Shown here: in pieces, positions 15,968-25,183 of the stretch
Position numbering within the stretch: the stretch's first letter is position 1
Layout: each line of letters opens with the position of its first letter
Assembly (NCBI RefSeq): GCF_014230085.1
Contig: NZ_JACHVB010000064.1
Span: forward strand, 1 to 64,000
Length of the DNA: 64,000 nt
Reading direction: 5' to 3'
Source of the DNA: Ruficoccus amylovorans
Lineage (GTDB): Bacteria > Verrucomicrobiota > Verrucomicrobiia > Opitutales > Cerasicoccaceae
Notes under the pieces: model-generated
The model's database searches: none
Told to the model about the DNA's origin: nothing
The model's input: only the letters and a program-made list of their open reading frames with translations
Made by a program: the position numbers and the translations under genes

Positions 15968-17119
15968 CTAGGCTTTCAGTTCCGGCAGCTCGATCCACTG
16001 GCGGGCTTCGCTGCTCTTGATGCCGTACTCGGCCAGCTGCACGCCCTTGGCACCTTCGAGGAGGGTCCAGCGGAAGGGCTCGTCGAGCACGACGTGGCGC
16101 AGGAACAGCTCCCACTGCACCTTGAAGGCGTTGTCGTGGCTCTCCTGCTCGGGTACCTTGCTCCAGCCGTCGAAGAAGTCGATGGGCTGGGCAATGTCCG
16201 GGTTCCAAATCGGCTTGGGCGTGTTGCCGTAGTGCTGGATCCACACGTCGCGCAGGCCGACGATGGCGCTGCCCTTGGTGCCGTCCACCTGCATGGTGAG
16301 CAGGTCGTCGCGGCGCACGCGCACATTCCAGGAGGAGTTGAAGTGGCAGATGACGCCGTTTTCCAGCTCAAAGGTCGAGTAGGCGCTGTCGTCGGCGGTG
16401 CACTTGTAGGGCTTGCCCTGCTCGTCCACGCGCTCGGGGATGTGGGTCGCGGCGAGGCAGGAGACGCTCTTGACCGGGCCGAAGAGGTTGTCGATCACAT
16501 AGCGCCAGTGACAGAGCATATCGACGACCATGCCGCCGCCGTCTTCCTTGCGGTAGTTCCAGGAGGGGCGCTGGGCCGGGATGGTGTGGCCCTCGAAGAC
16601 CCAGTAGCCGAACTCGCCGCGCACGCTGAGGATGTCGCCAAAGAAGCCGTTTTCCTTCAGACGCATGAACTTGAGCATACCGGGCAGCCAGAGCTTGTCC
16701 TGGACAACGCCGTTCTTGACCCCGGCGTCGCGGCAGATTTTGTACAGTTCGTAGGCGTCCTCGGTCTTGATGGCGGTGGGCTTTTCGCAGTAAACGTGCT
16801 TGCCCGCCTCGGCGGCCTTCTTGACCGCGTCGAAGCGCTGGAGCGTGCCCTGCGAGTCGAAGTAGATGCTGAAGCGATCGTCGTTCATCACGCTGTCAAG
16901 GTCGGTCGTGTATTCCTTGACGCTGCTGATCTCGGTCAGGTGCTTGAGCTTGTTTTCGTTGCGACCGACCAGGATCGGGTCGGGCATGATGACTTCGTTC
17001 GGGCTGATCTTGACGCCGCCCTGCTTGATGATCGCGTCGATGGAGCGCAGCAGGTGCTGGTTCGTGCCCATGCGGCCCGTGACGCCGTTCATGATGATGC
17101 CAACTTTGTGTGTCTTCAT
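15968..17119 (-). CDS. Gfo/Idh/MocA-family oxidoreductase
   Basis: The 383-residue protein starts with a Rossmann-like segment ([13 protein letters not shown], 6-18) and carries the family signature EKPTA (112-116). A C-terminal alpha/beta substrate domain completes it, at a usual length. These enzymes oxidise sugar or cyclitol hydroxyls with NAD(P). Its neighbours, a TIM-barrel isomerase and a GH88-like hydrolase, suggest action on a uronate or a rare sugar. The glycine motif departs somewhat from the usual GxGxxG, with GVTGRMG in its place. Confidence 0.85.
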   Translation of the reverse strand: MKTHKVGIIMNGVTGRMGTNQHLLRSIDAIIKQGGVKISPNEVIMPDPILVGRNENKLKHLTEISSVKEYTTDLDSVMNDDRFSIYFDSQGTLQRFDAVKKAAEAGKHVYCEKPTAIKTEDAYELYKICRDAGVKNGVVQDKLWLPGMLKFMRLKENGFFGDILSVRGEFGYWVFEGHTIPAQRPSWNYRKEDGGGMVVDMLCHWRYVIDNLFGPVKSVSCLAATHIPERVDEQGKPYKCTADDSAYSTFELENGVICHFNSSWNVRVRRDDLLTMQVDGTKGSAIVGLRDVWIQHYGNTPKPIWNPDIAQPIDFFDGWSKVPEQESHDNAFKVQWELFLRHVVLDEPFRWTLLEGAKGVQLAEYGIKSSEARQWIELPELKA

Positions 17120-17127
17120 TGGAGTGT

Positions 17128-17158
17128 AATGGCTAATTGTTGATCGTTAAATGGCTGT
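17128..17158. repeat. AATGGCTAATTG-type intergenic repeat
   Basis: A single copy of the AT-rich repeat (TAATGGCTAATTGTTGATCG... continuing to AATGGCTG) sits between the Gfo/Idh and isomerase genes. It belongs to the family also seen at 8869-8922, 18027-18147 and 41381-41500. Confidence 0.45.
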
Positions 17159-17182
17159 GATTGGTTGTCGCCTGTATCCAGA

Positions 17183-18016
17183 TTATGAATACTGGAGATA
17201 GGCTTCCTTGATCTGGTCGAGGAACTTGTTCTGGTCTTCCTTCCACCAGCGGTTGGAAAAGATTTCGACTTCGTTGTAGCCCTTGTAGCCGGTGGCCTCG
17301 ACCCAGGAGCGGATTTCGCGGATGTTGATCACGCCCTCGCCCATGAGGCCGCGGTCGAGGAGGAAGTCCTCCGTCGGGCTGCGCCAGTCGCAGATGTGGA
17401 AGGCGAAGAGCTTGTCCAACGCGGCGCAGCGCTCGATCTCGGTCTTGAGCATATCGTCCCACCACAGGTGGTAAACGTCCACTGCGATGCCGACGTGATC
17501 GTCATTGATGGCCTCGCACATGTCGTTGGCCTGCTTCATGGAGTTGACGGCGGAGCGTTCGGCGGCGTACATCGGGTGCAGCGGCTCGATGGCGAGTTTG
17601 ACGCCCTTGTCCTTCGCCCGGGGGAGGACGGCGCGGATACCGTCGGCGATCTGCTGACGCGCCTCGGGCAGCGGGATGCCGGGTACGGCCCCGACCACGA
17701 GCACGATCAACGGTGCGCCGATGGCGGCGGCCTCGTCGATGCACTTTTCGTTGTCGGCGATGGCGGCGGCTCGCTCGGACTCGGTCTTGGCGGGGAAGAA
17801 CCCGCCGCGGCAGTACGAGACGATTTCGAGGCCGTTGTCGCGGATGAGCTTCCCGGCGTCGGCGTGGGTCATGTCCTTGACGGCATCACGCCAGACAGTG
17901 ATGCCGGGCACGCCCTCGCGGGCGAAGGCGCTGACGGTTTCCTTCAGGCTCCAGGGCTTGTGCGTGATCGTGTGGATGCACAGGCGGGAGAAGTCGGTGA
18001 GCGGTTTTGCAGGCAT
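17183..18016 (-). CDS. sugar phosphate isomerase/epimerase (xylose isomerase-like TIM barrel)
   Basis: The 277-residue protein has the AP-endonuclease-2 TIM-barrel pattern. Metal-binding candidates fall in the expected strands: the KLAIEPLHPMY segment (Glu), DVYHLWWD (Asp/His) and AFHICDWRSP (His/Asp), with a terminal YNEVEIF Glu. Members isomerise or epimerise ketoses and inositol derivatives. The neighbouring Gfo/Idh gene is a frequent partner for this family. The substrate is unknown. Confidence 0.85.
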   Translation of the reverse strand: MPAKPLTDFSRLCIHTITHKPWSLKETVSAFAREGVPGITVWRDAVKDMTHADAGKLIRDNGLEIVSYCRGGFFPAKTESERAAAIADNEKCIDEAAAIGAPLIVLVVGAVPGIPLPEARQQIADGIRAVLPRAKDKGVKLAIEPLHPMYAAERSAVNSMKQANDMCEAINDDHVGIAVDVYHLWWDDMLKTEIERCAALDKLFAFHICDWRSPTEDFLLDRGLMGEGVINIREIRSWVEATGYKGYNEVEIFSNRWWKEDQNKFLDQIKEAYLQYS

Positions 18017-18026
18017 GGGTTTGAGT

Positions 18027-18147
18027 GGCTAAATGACTAAATGGTCAAATGGCTAAATGGTTTAAGTGCTCGGTTGTTGATTGCGGAACGTGTGGGACGC
18101 GCCCACCGGCCAATCAGCCATTTAACAATTAACCATTCAGCCATTTC
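18027..18147. repeat. inverted pair of AT-rich intergenic repeats
   Basis: A forward array with units like TAAATGGTCAAATGGCTAAA lies at 18027-18065. A reversed array (CAGCCATTTAACAATTAACC and onwards) lies at 18110-18147. The two can pair with mismatches around a GC-rich spacer. The arrangement resembles paired REP-like elements. Confidence 0.55.
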
Positions 18148-18150
18148 CTC

Positions 18151-19521
18151 TTAATTAAAGAAACGGTAGTAGGGTTCGCCCTTGAGCATGCGCGTGACGA
18201 GCAGGGCGGACTCGCGCATGTGGTAGTCGCCCCACATGGAGGCTTCGCCGCAGGCGATCTTCTGCCCGGCGGGGACGTGATCCCAGCCGTTGGGCTCGTG
18301 GTAGATGCTGTGCAGGGTGAGGCCCTGATGCTTCTCGTCGGTGGAGAGGTAAGGCTCGTCGAGCAGCGCCTTGAGCGAGGTCAGGCCAGCCTGCCAGTAG
18401 CGTTCGCCGTCGGCGGTCTCGCCCTTGTCCTTGAGGTACTTGCCCAGGCGAAGGAGGCCCTGCACACCGATGGCGGCGGCGGAGGAATCGACCGGCTCCC
18501 AGTCGTTGAACGGGTCCGCAGGGCGCTCGGTGTAGTTGCCAAGCTGATACAGCTTGGGCGCACCGGTGTCCCAGTACGGGATGCCGTCTGAGGCGGTGTT
18601 GGCGATAAAGAAGTCGTTCGTGGCGCGGGCGGCCTTGAGAAGGAAGGCCTCGACTTCGGCGCGACCGCCGAGCGGTTCCAGCTCGGCGTCCGGCACCTCG
18701 GCCACGAGCTCCAGTTGTTCCGGGAAGCCGAGCATGGCCCAGGAGAGCCCTCGTGTCCAGGTAGTGAACCCGGAGAAGCCCTGCTGCGCGTTCGGGCAGC
18801 GGAAAGCGCCGTCGTTGATGTTGAAAATGGCCTCGTGGGCGGTGCGGCCCCACTCGTCGTATTTGTCGCGCCCCTCGCCGTAGAAGATGTTGTAGGCGGC
18901 GGTGGAGCGGGCGTGGTTGAGGGCGCGTTCGAGCAGGTTGATCGCGGCGTCGTTGTCCGTGAGCAGTGAGTGGCCGAGCAGCCAGCTCATCTCGACGGCG
19001 CGGATGGTGCGGATGGTATCGACGAAGAGCGAGTGCGGCCCGTTAAAGGAATAGAGGTAGCCGCCTTTGTCGTTCGGGCTCCAGCGCATGGCCTGGACCG
19101 AGCCGGAGGCCTTGAGCGCCATTTCGTAAAAGTTCATCTCCCATTCGTTGTGCGGGATTTTGCCCTCGCGCATGAGGCGGCGCAGGTTGCCGTAGGTGGA
19201 GACGTTGTTGAAGCCGTGGTCGTGAACGCCCTTGTGGGTGATGTGCGGGGCCATGACGGCGAGCGTCTGCTCGCGCCCGTACTGGAGGAAGCTCTCGTCC
19301 CCGGTGGCGTCGAACTGCAAAATCGCCGAGCCGAATTGGAAGCCCTGCGTCCACTCGGTCCAGCCGCGTGTGGTGTACTTGCCCTCGACGGTGAAGACCG
19401 GCGAGCCCTTGGAGGCGTCGTACTCGGCCTCGATCAGCTTGATCTTTTGGCCGGAGATTTTCCAGAAGCGTTCGAGGGCGGGTTGGAGTGATTCAAGAGT
19501 AAGGGTGGTGTCGATTTTCAT
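18151..19521 (-). CDS. GH88-like unsaturated glucuronyl/uronyl hydrolase
   Basis: The 456-residue protein matches the (alpha/alpha)6 barrel family GH88. HDHGF (100-104) puts Asp101 at the position of the first catalytic Asp. FVDTIRTI (167-174) gives Asp168 as the second. TWTRGLSW (254-261) and a late SMWGDYHMRESALL are also typical. These enzymes remove a 4,5-unsaturated uronate from the end of oligosaccharides made by polysaccharide lyases. No signal peptide is seen, so it acts in the cytoplasm. The exact branch (GH88 or GH105) is uncertain. It anchors the proposed uronate locus. Confidence 0.75.
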   Translation of the reverse strand: MKIDTTLTLESLQPALERFWKISGQKIKLIEAEYDASKGSPVFTVEGKYTTRGWTEWTQGFQFGSAILQFDATGDESFLQYGREQTLAVMAPHITHKGVHDHGFNNVSTYGNLRRLMREGKIPHNEWEMNFYEMALKASGSVQAMRWSPNDKGGYLYSFNGPHSLFVDTIRTIRAVEMSWLLGHSLLTDNDAAINLLERALNHARSTAAYNIFYGEGRDKYDEWGRTAHEAIFNINDGAFRCPNAQQGFSGFTTWTRGLSWAMLGFPEQLELVAEVPDAELEPLGGRAEVEAFLLKAARATNDFFIANTASDGIPYWDTGAPKLYQLGNYTERPADPFNDWEPVDSSAAAIGVQGLLRLGKYLKDKGETADGERYWQAGLTSLKALLDEPYLSTDEKHQGLTLHSIYHEPNGWDHVPAGQKIACGEASMWGDYHMRESALLVTRMLKGEPYYRFFN

Positions 19522-19641
19522 GGAAAATAATTTCTTGTGCGTGTCTTTGCGGCGATGACAGTACCGGTGGGTGATGCGGTTTAAAAGAGTGGTGGGGGTG
19601 CTCGCCCCGGAGAGGGCGTGTGGTCCGTGCTTTGCCGGGGC

Positions 19642-20202
19642 CTAGAAGCGGTTTTCCTTGCGCAGGTGGACGAGGACGAGTTCGGAGTCCTCCAGCGCCT
19701 GGTAGGAGTGCTCAAGGATCGCGTCGAACTGGAGTGCCCGCCCGGCCTTCACGATGCGGGTTTCGGAGGGGAGGTTGATCTGGATTTTACCGGAAAGCAC
19801 CCAGCAGGTTTCAAAGTCGTCGTGGTGCATCTCGGGCCGGGTGATGCGGCTGCCCTTGACGGCCCGCCCGTAGAAGACTCTCGCCTTTCCGTAGGTGATG
19901 CGGCTGAATTTGAAGCCGTCATGCTCGTAGCTTTCCGCCTTCACCTCGTGGGCCATGCGCGCCTCGGCCAGTCCGAGCAGTTCGGCCGCGCTCATGCTGA
20001 AGACCCGTGCGAGCTTATAGAGCGTTTCGAGTTCGGCGCTGGACTGGTTGCGCTCCAGCTTGGAGATGACCGCCACGGACACGCCCGAGCGCTCCGCCAC
20101 CTGCCCCAACGTCAATTCCTCCCGCTTGCGCAGCGCGCGCAGGACCGAGAAGTCATAGAGCGGAGCGGATTCGCTCTCGGGGCTGGAGTTGGGCGTGGGC
20201 AT
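19642..20202 (-). CDS. XRE-family regulator with C-terminal cupin
   Basis: The 186-residue protein has an N-terminal helix-turn-helix (about 24-78, LTLGQVAERSGVSVAVISKL) and a C-terminal cupin (about 105-180) with HHDDFETCWVLSGKIQINLP, the His/Glu metal-type motif. Such regulators bind a small ligand in the cupin and control adjacent catabolic genes. It is divergent from the KDPG aldolase with a 65-bp AT-rich gap, and it heads the minus-strand uronate genes. Both arrangements fit local control. An operator cannot be fixed by eye. Confidence 0.85.
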   Translation of the reverse strand: MPTPNSSPESESAPLYDFSVLRALRKREELTLGQVAERSGVSVAVISKLERNQSSAELETLYKLARVFSMSAAELLGLAEARMAHEVKAESYEHDGFKFSRITYGKARVFYGRAVKGSRITRPEMHHDDFETCWVLSGKIQINLPSETRIVKAGRALQFDAILEHSYQALEDSELVLVHLRKENRF

Positions 20203-20267
20203 GATTAAATTTTCTCTTGCGATAAAAAATAGATAGTTTCATATTGTCAAAGAAAAATTCAAAACCC

Positions 20268-20909
20268 ATGAGCGAACATCCTGCCGTAACCCTGCTTGCA
20301 CAGAAACGCCTGCTGCCCGTCGCCGTCCTGGAGGACGTGGACGCGGGCCTGAAAACCGCCGCCGCGCTGAAGGAAGCCGGCCTTAACCTGATCGAAGTCA
20401 CCCTGCGCACGCCCGCTGCCGAGGCCGTCATCCGAGCGATCCTGAAGGAGTTTCCCGATATGATCGTGGGAGCCGGGACGGTGCTCGACGCCGCTCAGGT
20501 GCAGCCACTGGCCGACATCGGGGTGCAGTTTTTCGTCGCCCCCGGGCTGGACGAGGCCGTTGTCGAGGCCGCCCAGAAGGCGGGCTGCCCGATCACGCCG
20601 GGGGTCATCACCCCGAGCGAAGTCAGCCGCGGCCTCAAGCTCGGCTGTAAGGTGCTGAAGTTCTTCCCGGCCGAACCGGCGGGCGGGGCGAAGATGGTCA
20701 AGGCCCTGGCCGCTCCCTTCTCCCATACGGGCGTGAAGTTTATTCCCACCGGCAGCATCGATGCCGCCAAGGCCCCCGACTACTGGGCGATCAAGAGCGT
20801 GCTGGCCGTGGGCGGCTCGTGGATCGTGGCGGGCAATCTGGTCAAGGAGGGCAAGTTCGATGAAATCACCCGCCTGACCAAGGAAGCCCTCGTTAATGCC
20901 GGGGCTTGA
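20268..20909 (+). CDS. 2-dehydro-3-deoxy-phosphogluconate (KDPG/KHG) aldolase
   Basis: The 213-residue class I aldolase splits KDPG to pyruvate and glyceraldehyde-3-phosphate. Family landmarks are IEVTLRT (42-48), VGAGTV, and KFFPAE with the Schiff-base Lys131. I chose ATG 20268 over an in-frame TTG at 20244. It completes the uronate route begun by the GH88-like hydrolase. A matching KDG kinase is not in the window. Confidence 0.9.
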   Translation: MSEHPAVTLLAQKRLLPVAVLEDVDAGLKTAAALKEAGLNLIEVTLRTPAAEAVIRAILKEFPDMIVGAGTVLDAAQVQPLADIGVQFFVAPGLDEAVVEAAQKAGCPITPGVITPSEVSRGLKLGCKVLKFFPAEPAGGAKMVKALAAPFSHTGVKFIPTGSIDAAKAPDYWAIKSVLAVGGSWIVAGNLVKEGKFDEITRLTKEALVNAGA

Positions 20910-20961
20910 GGCGTGCGTTTTCCGGGGTCGGTTTCACCCCGAGGATCTATGACGTAGAAAA

Positions 20962-21000
20962 ACAACCGGTCGGGCCGTGTGGCCTGGCCGGTTGTTTTGT
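20962..21000 (+). terminator. intrinsic terminator after the aldolase
   Basis: ACAACCGG (20962-20969) pairs with CCGGTTGT (20988-20995), extended inward by GGGCC/GGCC pairing around GTGT, and is followed by TTTTGT. The stem is long and the T-tract short. Confidence 0.75.
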
Positions 21001-21170
21001 CGATACCGGGCGCGGTTGCGCGTTTGGAGCTTGCGCTGGTTTCCCCTTTTGTGGATTAAAATAATACGGAAGCATGGAGGAAGTTGTTGTTATAAGTATA
21101 ATAAATTCACCGTGTCTTTCGCGCTTATCTCCGGTTTGGCAGCCATCCCGTTTTTCCCTGTTTTATTATC

Positions 21171-22196
21171 ATGCGTGACGCTATTAATGTGCTAGCAGCC
21201 GTCGGGGCCTTTATCGTGGCTATTGCCCTGGGCTGGTTCCTCTTTAAGGCCCAGATTGAAGACAAAGAAGCCCCGGTTCCCGTGCAGGAGCAGAGGGTTG
21301 CCGTGCAGGAGGTTGCCCCAGAGCCGGTGCCTCCTCCGGCTGAGGAGGCTAAGCGGCCAGTCCCGCCCGCCGGGCCGGTGTGTCGGGTGAGCTATCCGGA
21401 CCTGGGAACTTATCTGCAGGGAGCTCCCGTCGTGGTCCAGAGCCGCTCGTTGGATGAGGATTTGAAGGCGGCGATGACGCAGCAGATACTCCTCTTTAAA
21501 AGCGTCATGAAGATCGGCCATGACGGGGCTACCAAAGAACGACTGGAAAAGGAACTGGAACACCTGCGCAACGCCTTTCCTGAACCGGAAGGGGCGACCG
21601 GGTATCGTTACCGTTCGGACCGTGATTCCTCCGGCTACTACGTCAATTACTACTACTACCCGGTCGAGCGCCAGACGGACGAACGGATGGTGGATGATTT
21701 CAACCACGTGGTCAAAAACTCCCGGCTCGATGAAGTCAGCTACGTGATCCAGGCGCTTGAACTCAAGCTGGAGAAATGGAAGAAGCAGACCGACAAGGTC
21801 TATGCGAGTGGGCCCAGTTTTGGGTCGAGCGCATTCTACCGGGCGCAATTGCGCGCGAACAGGGCTTTCCTGGAAGCGATGCCCGAATACATCAAGGCCT
21901 GGAAGGCGCTGGGAGATGCAAATGAAGCCTGGAAGCTCAGCAATATGGATGTGTCCGAAGCGACCCGGCAATGGGCGGATTTTGAGAAACGCGACCTGCC
22001 GAGGATCAATACCTACCTGGAGAACTACACGGAAGAATCCTGGCCGGTCAGCGAAGAGGGGACCATCGACACTGGCATGCCCCGTGCGCGCCCTCTCTAC
22101 CTCCTCATGACAGTGGCGGGGCGTCAGTTATACTTCCCGCTTGAGCCTGTGTGGGACAAGGACCTGGGAATGGCCATCGTGCAGGTCAGCCGTTGA
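21171..22196 (+). CDS. anchored hypothetical protein
   Basis: The 341-residue protein has one N-terminal membrane helix (about 5-25), then a Pro/Glu/Val-rich linker (about 30-68) and a soluble helical domain. A Tyr-rich patch (GYYVNYYYYPVERQ) lies near 161 and Lys/Trp-rich helices follow. There are no catalytic motifs. It probably faces the periplasm as an anchored lipoprotein-like or wall-associated protein. No conserved neighbour gives a function: it is a single gene followed by hairpins and a convergent DUF4126 gene. Confidence 0.65.
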   Translation: MRDAINVLAAVGAFIVAIALGWFLFKAQIEDKEAPVPVQEQRVAVQEVAPEPVPPPAEEAKRPVPPAGPVCRVSYPDLGTYLQGAPVVVQSRSLDEDLKAAMTQQILLFKSVMKIGHDGATKERLEKELEHLRNAFPEPEGATGYRYRSDRDSSGYYVNYYYYPVERQTDERMVDDFNHVVKNSRLDEVSYVIQALELKLEKWKKQTDKVYASGPSFGSSAFYRAQLRANRAFLEAMPEYIKAWKALGDANEAWKLSNMDVSEATRQWADFEKRDLPRINTYLENYTEESWPVSEEGTIDTGMPRARPLYLLMTVAGRQLYFPLEPVWDKDLGMAIVQVSR

Positions 22197-22255
22197 GGCC
22201 CTGGTGGCGGTCAGCTAGCGTTTTAAAACGCAAACATCAGCGCAGTATAAAACGA

Positions 22256-22293
22256 GTGATCTGCAGGATCACAGCTGCAGGACTGTGTCCTGC
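22256..22293. repeat. two hairpins between convergent genes
   Basis: GTGATC/GATCAC (22256-22272) and GCAGGAC/GTCCTGC (22277-22293) are adjacent perfect stems. With the GCAGCCCC stretch nearby they resemble the hairpin block at 13512-13677. They may separate the two convergent transcripts, though no T-tract is present. Confidence 0.45.
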
Positions 22294-22335
22294 CGCAGGC
22301 TTGGGACGCGCAGCCCCAAAGTTAAAGGAAGGTGT

Positions 22336-22929
22336 CTAGGCCGCCGGGTGGAGCCCGGGGCGGCGACGGAAGCGCTTGAACAGCTTCACGCTCAGCCAGA
22401 TGACGACGCACAGCACGATGATGCCGATCAAGATGGGGATGACCAGGGCGAGGATCGCGGTGACAAGCGAAGTGCCCGCTTCCACCGTCGAGACGATGGG
22501 ATTTGCGATGCCGCCGGTGGTGGCGGTGGAGGTTCCGCGGGTGAGAACCGTTCCGGCCTGGACCACGCCTGCCGGGGCTCCGCCCATGATGGCGGCGAGG
22601 GTCCATTTGAGTCCATCATTCATCTCCGGCAGGACGGCGGCGGAGATGAAGGTACCCGCGAGCAGAGCCGTCGGGGTGGCAATGCTGTCGAGCATGTTGT
22701 CCACCCACGGGATGTAGTAGGCGGCGATTTCGGCCAGAGTGGCAGTGATCAGGCCGATCAGCGCGGGCCAGCTTGCCAGCCATTGGAAGCTCTCGCTCAG
22801 CTCGATCACGCCGGTTTTACCGGCGATGCTCAGGGCCAGCATGGGGATGAACACGCGAAACCCGGCGGCGGCGCTCAGGCCGATGCCCGCGATAACGGCG
22901 ACGATGCCGGTCAATGTGCCCTGGTCCAT
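22336..22929 (-). CDS. DUF4126-family membrane protein
   Basis: The 197-residue protein has four to five hydrophobic helices, with AGIGLSAAAGFRVFIPMLAL near the start, PTALLAGTF, and MGGAPAGVVQAGTVLTRG. These match the DUF4126 family, a bacterial membrane family of unknown function. The C-terminus ends in a basic tail (LFKRFRRRPG), consistent with a cytoplasmic end. It is convergent with the preceding gene and divergent from nadC. Confidence 0.8.
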   Translation of the reverse strand: MDQGTLTGIVAVIAGIGLSAAAGFRVFIPMLALSIAGKTGVIELSESFQWLASWPALIGLITATLAEIAAYYIPWVDNMLDSIATPTALLAGTFISAAVLPEMNDGLKWTLAAIMGGAPAGVVQAGTVLTRGTSTATTGGIANPIVSTVEAGTSLVTAILALVIPILIGIIVLCVVIWLSVKLFKRFRRRPGLHPAA

Positions 22930-23220
22930 ATCCTGTGTGCTGGTTGAGTGGTCGCTCCGCGTCTGCGAATTATTTTATCTGAGCGGGCTTGTGACATTAA
23001 TTATTTAGCAGATATCGGCTCGTTTGCAAGGGACATAAGCGGATGGCGGCCCCGGTCAATGCGATGGCCGCGTAACCGGGCGAGCGAGGAATGGATGTCC
23101 GTTTAGGGCCTGTGTGGCTACGCGCTACAGGGGGAGGCTTGCGCGGTCAGCACGGTCGGGCGCGGTCGGAAAGAGCGATACGGCCGACTCCACGGTGGTG
23201 GGGAGGCTTTCTTCCATGCA

Positions 23221-24198
23221 ATGAGCTTGCGCCGGGGGCGGGCTTGGCCTAGCGAAATGGGCATGAGCAAACCTCAAAGGCATGCTGGGCATTTACTGCG
23301 CCGGTTGAGCTGGGATGAACTCGATCCGGCCTGGCTGCGGCGTCTGGTCGAAATGGCCCGCGACGAAGACCTCGGCGGGGCCGGTCTGCGAAAGCCGGAC
23401 TGCCCCGGTGGTGACGCGACCACGGACCTGCTGGCTGCGGATGCGCGGGGGACGGTCGAATTGGTCGCCCGCGAGCCGATGCGCCTGTGCGGACTGCGGC
23501 TGGTACCGGTTATTCTGGAGGTTTACGGGGGGGGCTGCGAGTGGAGCCCCCTGACGGCGGACGGGACGCCCCTGGACGAGGGCGGGCTGATTGGGCGGAT
23601 TTCCGGCCCGGTCGGGACAATCCTGCGCGCCGAGCGCGTCATGCTGAACTTTCTCCAGCGCCTCAGCGGGATTGCCACCACGACGGCGCATTATGTCACC
23701 CTACTGGGACAAAGTGGGCCGCGCCTGCTCGATACCCGCAAGACCACGCCCGGCTTTCGCATGCTGGAAAAATACGCCGTGGCGACCGGGGGCGGGTGGA
23801 ATCACCGGCTGGGGCTTTTTGATCGCATCATGTTTAAAGATAACCACTTGGCGGCGAGCGACGCCACCGTGGGCGAGCGCCTGGCCGCCACCGTGCGGGC
23901 GGCCCGCGAGCGGCGTCCGGATCTCGCGGTCGAGGTTGAAGTAGACCATCTGGAGCAGATCCCGCCCGTGCTGGAAGCCGGTGCGGACGTGATTCTGCTG
24001 GATAATTTCACCACAGCAGGCTTGCGCGAGGCCGTGGCCCTGATCGGCGATAAGGCCTGGACCGAAGCCAGCGGCGGGATCAACGAGGCCAATGCGAAGT
24101 CGCTGGCCTCGCTCGGGCTGGACTTCGTGTCTAGCGGAGCGGTCGTGCACCGCAGCCGCTGGATGGACATCGGCCTGGACTGGAGCAGTCATGGGTGA
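23221..24198 (+). CDS. nadC: nicotinate-nucleotide pyrophosphorylase (carboxylating)
   Basis: The enzyme converts quinolinate and PRPP to nicotinate mononucleotide in NAD synthesis. The protein (325 residues from ATG 23221; ATG 23257 and 23263 are alternatives) contains LLDTRKTTPGFR, which binds substrate phosphates, and NHRLGLFDRIMFKDNHL. The family's late TEASGGINEAN stretch also occurs. Eight bases overlap the birA start, so the cofactor genes are coupled. Confidence 0.95.
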   Translation: MSLRRGRAWPSEMGMSKPQRHAGHLLRRLSWDELDPAWLRRLVEMARDEDLGGAGLRKPDCPGGDATTDLLAADARGTVELVAREPMRLCGLRLVPVILEVYGGGCEWSPLTADGTPLDEGGLIGRISGPVGTILRAERVMLNFLQRLSGIATTTAHYVTLLGQSGPRLLDTRKTTPGFRMLEKYAVATGGGWNHRLGLFDRIMFKDNHLAASDATVGERLAATVRAARERRPDLAVEVEVDHLEQIPPVLEAGADVILLDNFTTAGLREAVALIGDKAWTEASGGINEANAKSLASLGLDFVSSGAVVHRSRWMDIGLDWSSHG

Positions 24199-25183
24199 GG
24201 TCAGCGACGCGGAAATCCTGGCCGCCTTTCTGGCGGCAGACGGCGGCTATGTCTCCGGCTCCTCTATCGCCGAGGACACGGGTGTGTCCCGGGCGGCGGT
24301 CTGGGGGAGGTTGGAGCGGCTGAGGACGGAGGGCTTCGCCTTCGAGGCGATCCGGAATCGAGGTTACCGGTTGGAGACAATTCCCGAGGCTCTGCACCCG
24401 GCTTTGCTGGCTGCGCACCTGTTAAGACTGGCCTGCCCGGCGAATCTGCACTTTCTGGCCGAGACCGACAGCACCAACACGCAGGCCGAGCGCCTGTTGG
24501 CCGAAGGTGAGCACACGCCTTTCGTTGTCGTGGCAGGGCGGCAAACCGCTGGGCGAGGTCGCCGGGGGCGGGAGTGGTTCAGCCAGGACCCGGGGAATCT
24601 GACCCTCAGTCTGGCTCTGCGCCCGCAGCTCCCTCCGGCGCGGATGCAGACTTTCACTCTGTGGATGGGGCTTTCGACATCTCTGGCAATCAACGAGTTG
24701 TGCGGCGTGTCGCTCAAGGTTAAGTGGCCCAATGACCTGCACTGGAACGGGAAAAAAGTAGCCGGAATGTTGACCGAGGCTCGCTCCGACTCGGAAATGC
24801 TGCGTGACCTGGTGTTTGGGATCGGGCTCAATGTGAACGGTGTCACCGATGAGTATCCTCCCGAAGTCCGCCGGGTGGCTGGATCGCTACGGGAAGCGGT
24901 TGGGAGGGTTTTCGACCTGAATGAGACGGCGGCGAAGCTGATTTGCGCGTTGCAGAAGGCTTGCGATACCTTTCTGGAAGACTGCTACCGGGAAACCTTT
25001 CGGGAGCAGTGGCCGCTGCATGATGCCCTTACCGGGCAGGAAGTGACGGTTTCGTTAGCCGACGGCGAGATCGTGGGCGAGTACCTCGGTATTGACGAGA
25101 CTGGGACCTTGCGTTTGCGCCTGCCGGACGGGCAGGAGCGGCAGTTTGCGGCGGGGGATGTCACCTTGAGGAAACAAAAATGA
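24191..25183 (+). CDS. birA: biotin--protein ligase with HTH domain
   Basis: I chose ATG 24191 (330 residues); an upstream frame runs within nadC. An N-terminal HTH (about 8-55, GSSIAEDTGVSRAAVWGRLE) precedes the ligase domain, with GRGRRGREWFS as the ATP/biotin loop and KWPNDLHWNGKKVAGML. A small C-terminal SH3-like domain follows. It should biotinylate AccB (encoded at 35879) and repress biotin genes, as in BirA. No biotin operator was seen in this window. Confidence 0.93.
   Translation: MGEVSDAEILAAFLAADGGYVSGSSIAEDTGVSRAAVWGRLERLRTEGFAFEAIRNRGYRLETIPEALHPALLAAHLLRLACPANLHFLAETDSTNTQAERLLAEGEHTPFVVVAGRQTAGRGRRGREWFSQDPGNLTLSLALRPQLPPARMQTFTLWMGLSTSLAINELCGVSLKVKWPNDLHWNGKKVAGMLTEARSDSEMLRDLVFGIGLNVNGVTDEYPPEVRRVAGSLREAVGRVFDLNETAAKLICALQKACDTFLEDCYRETFREQWPLHDALTGQEVTVSLADGEIVGEYLGIDETGTLRLRLPDGQERQFAAGDVTLRKQK

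Noticed and set aside
15806-17143. A 445-codon plus-strand frame.
   Set aside because: It is a shadow of the Gfo/Idh gene on the opposite strand.
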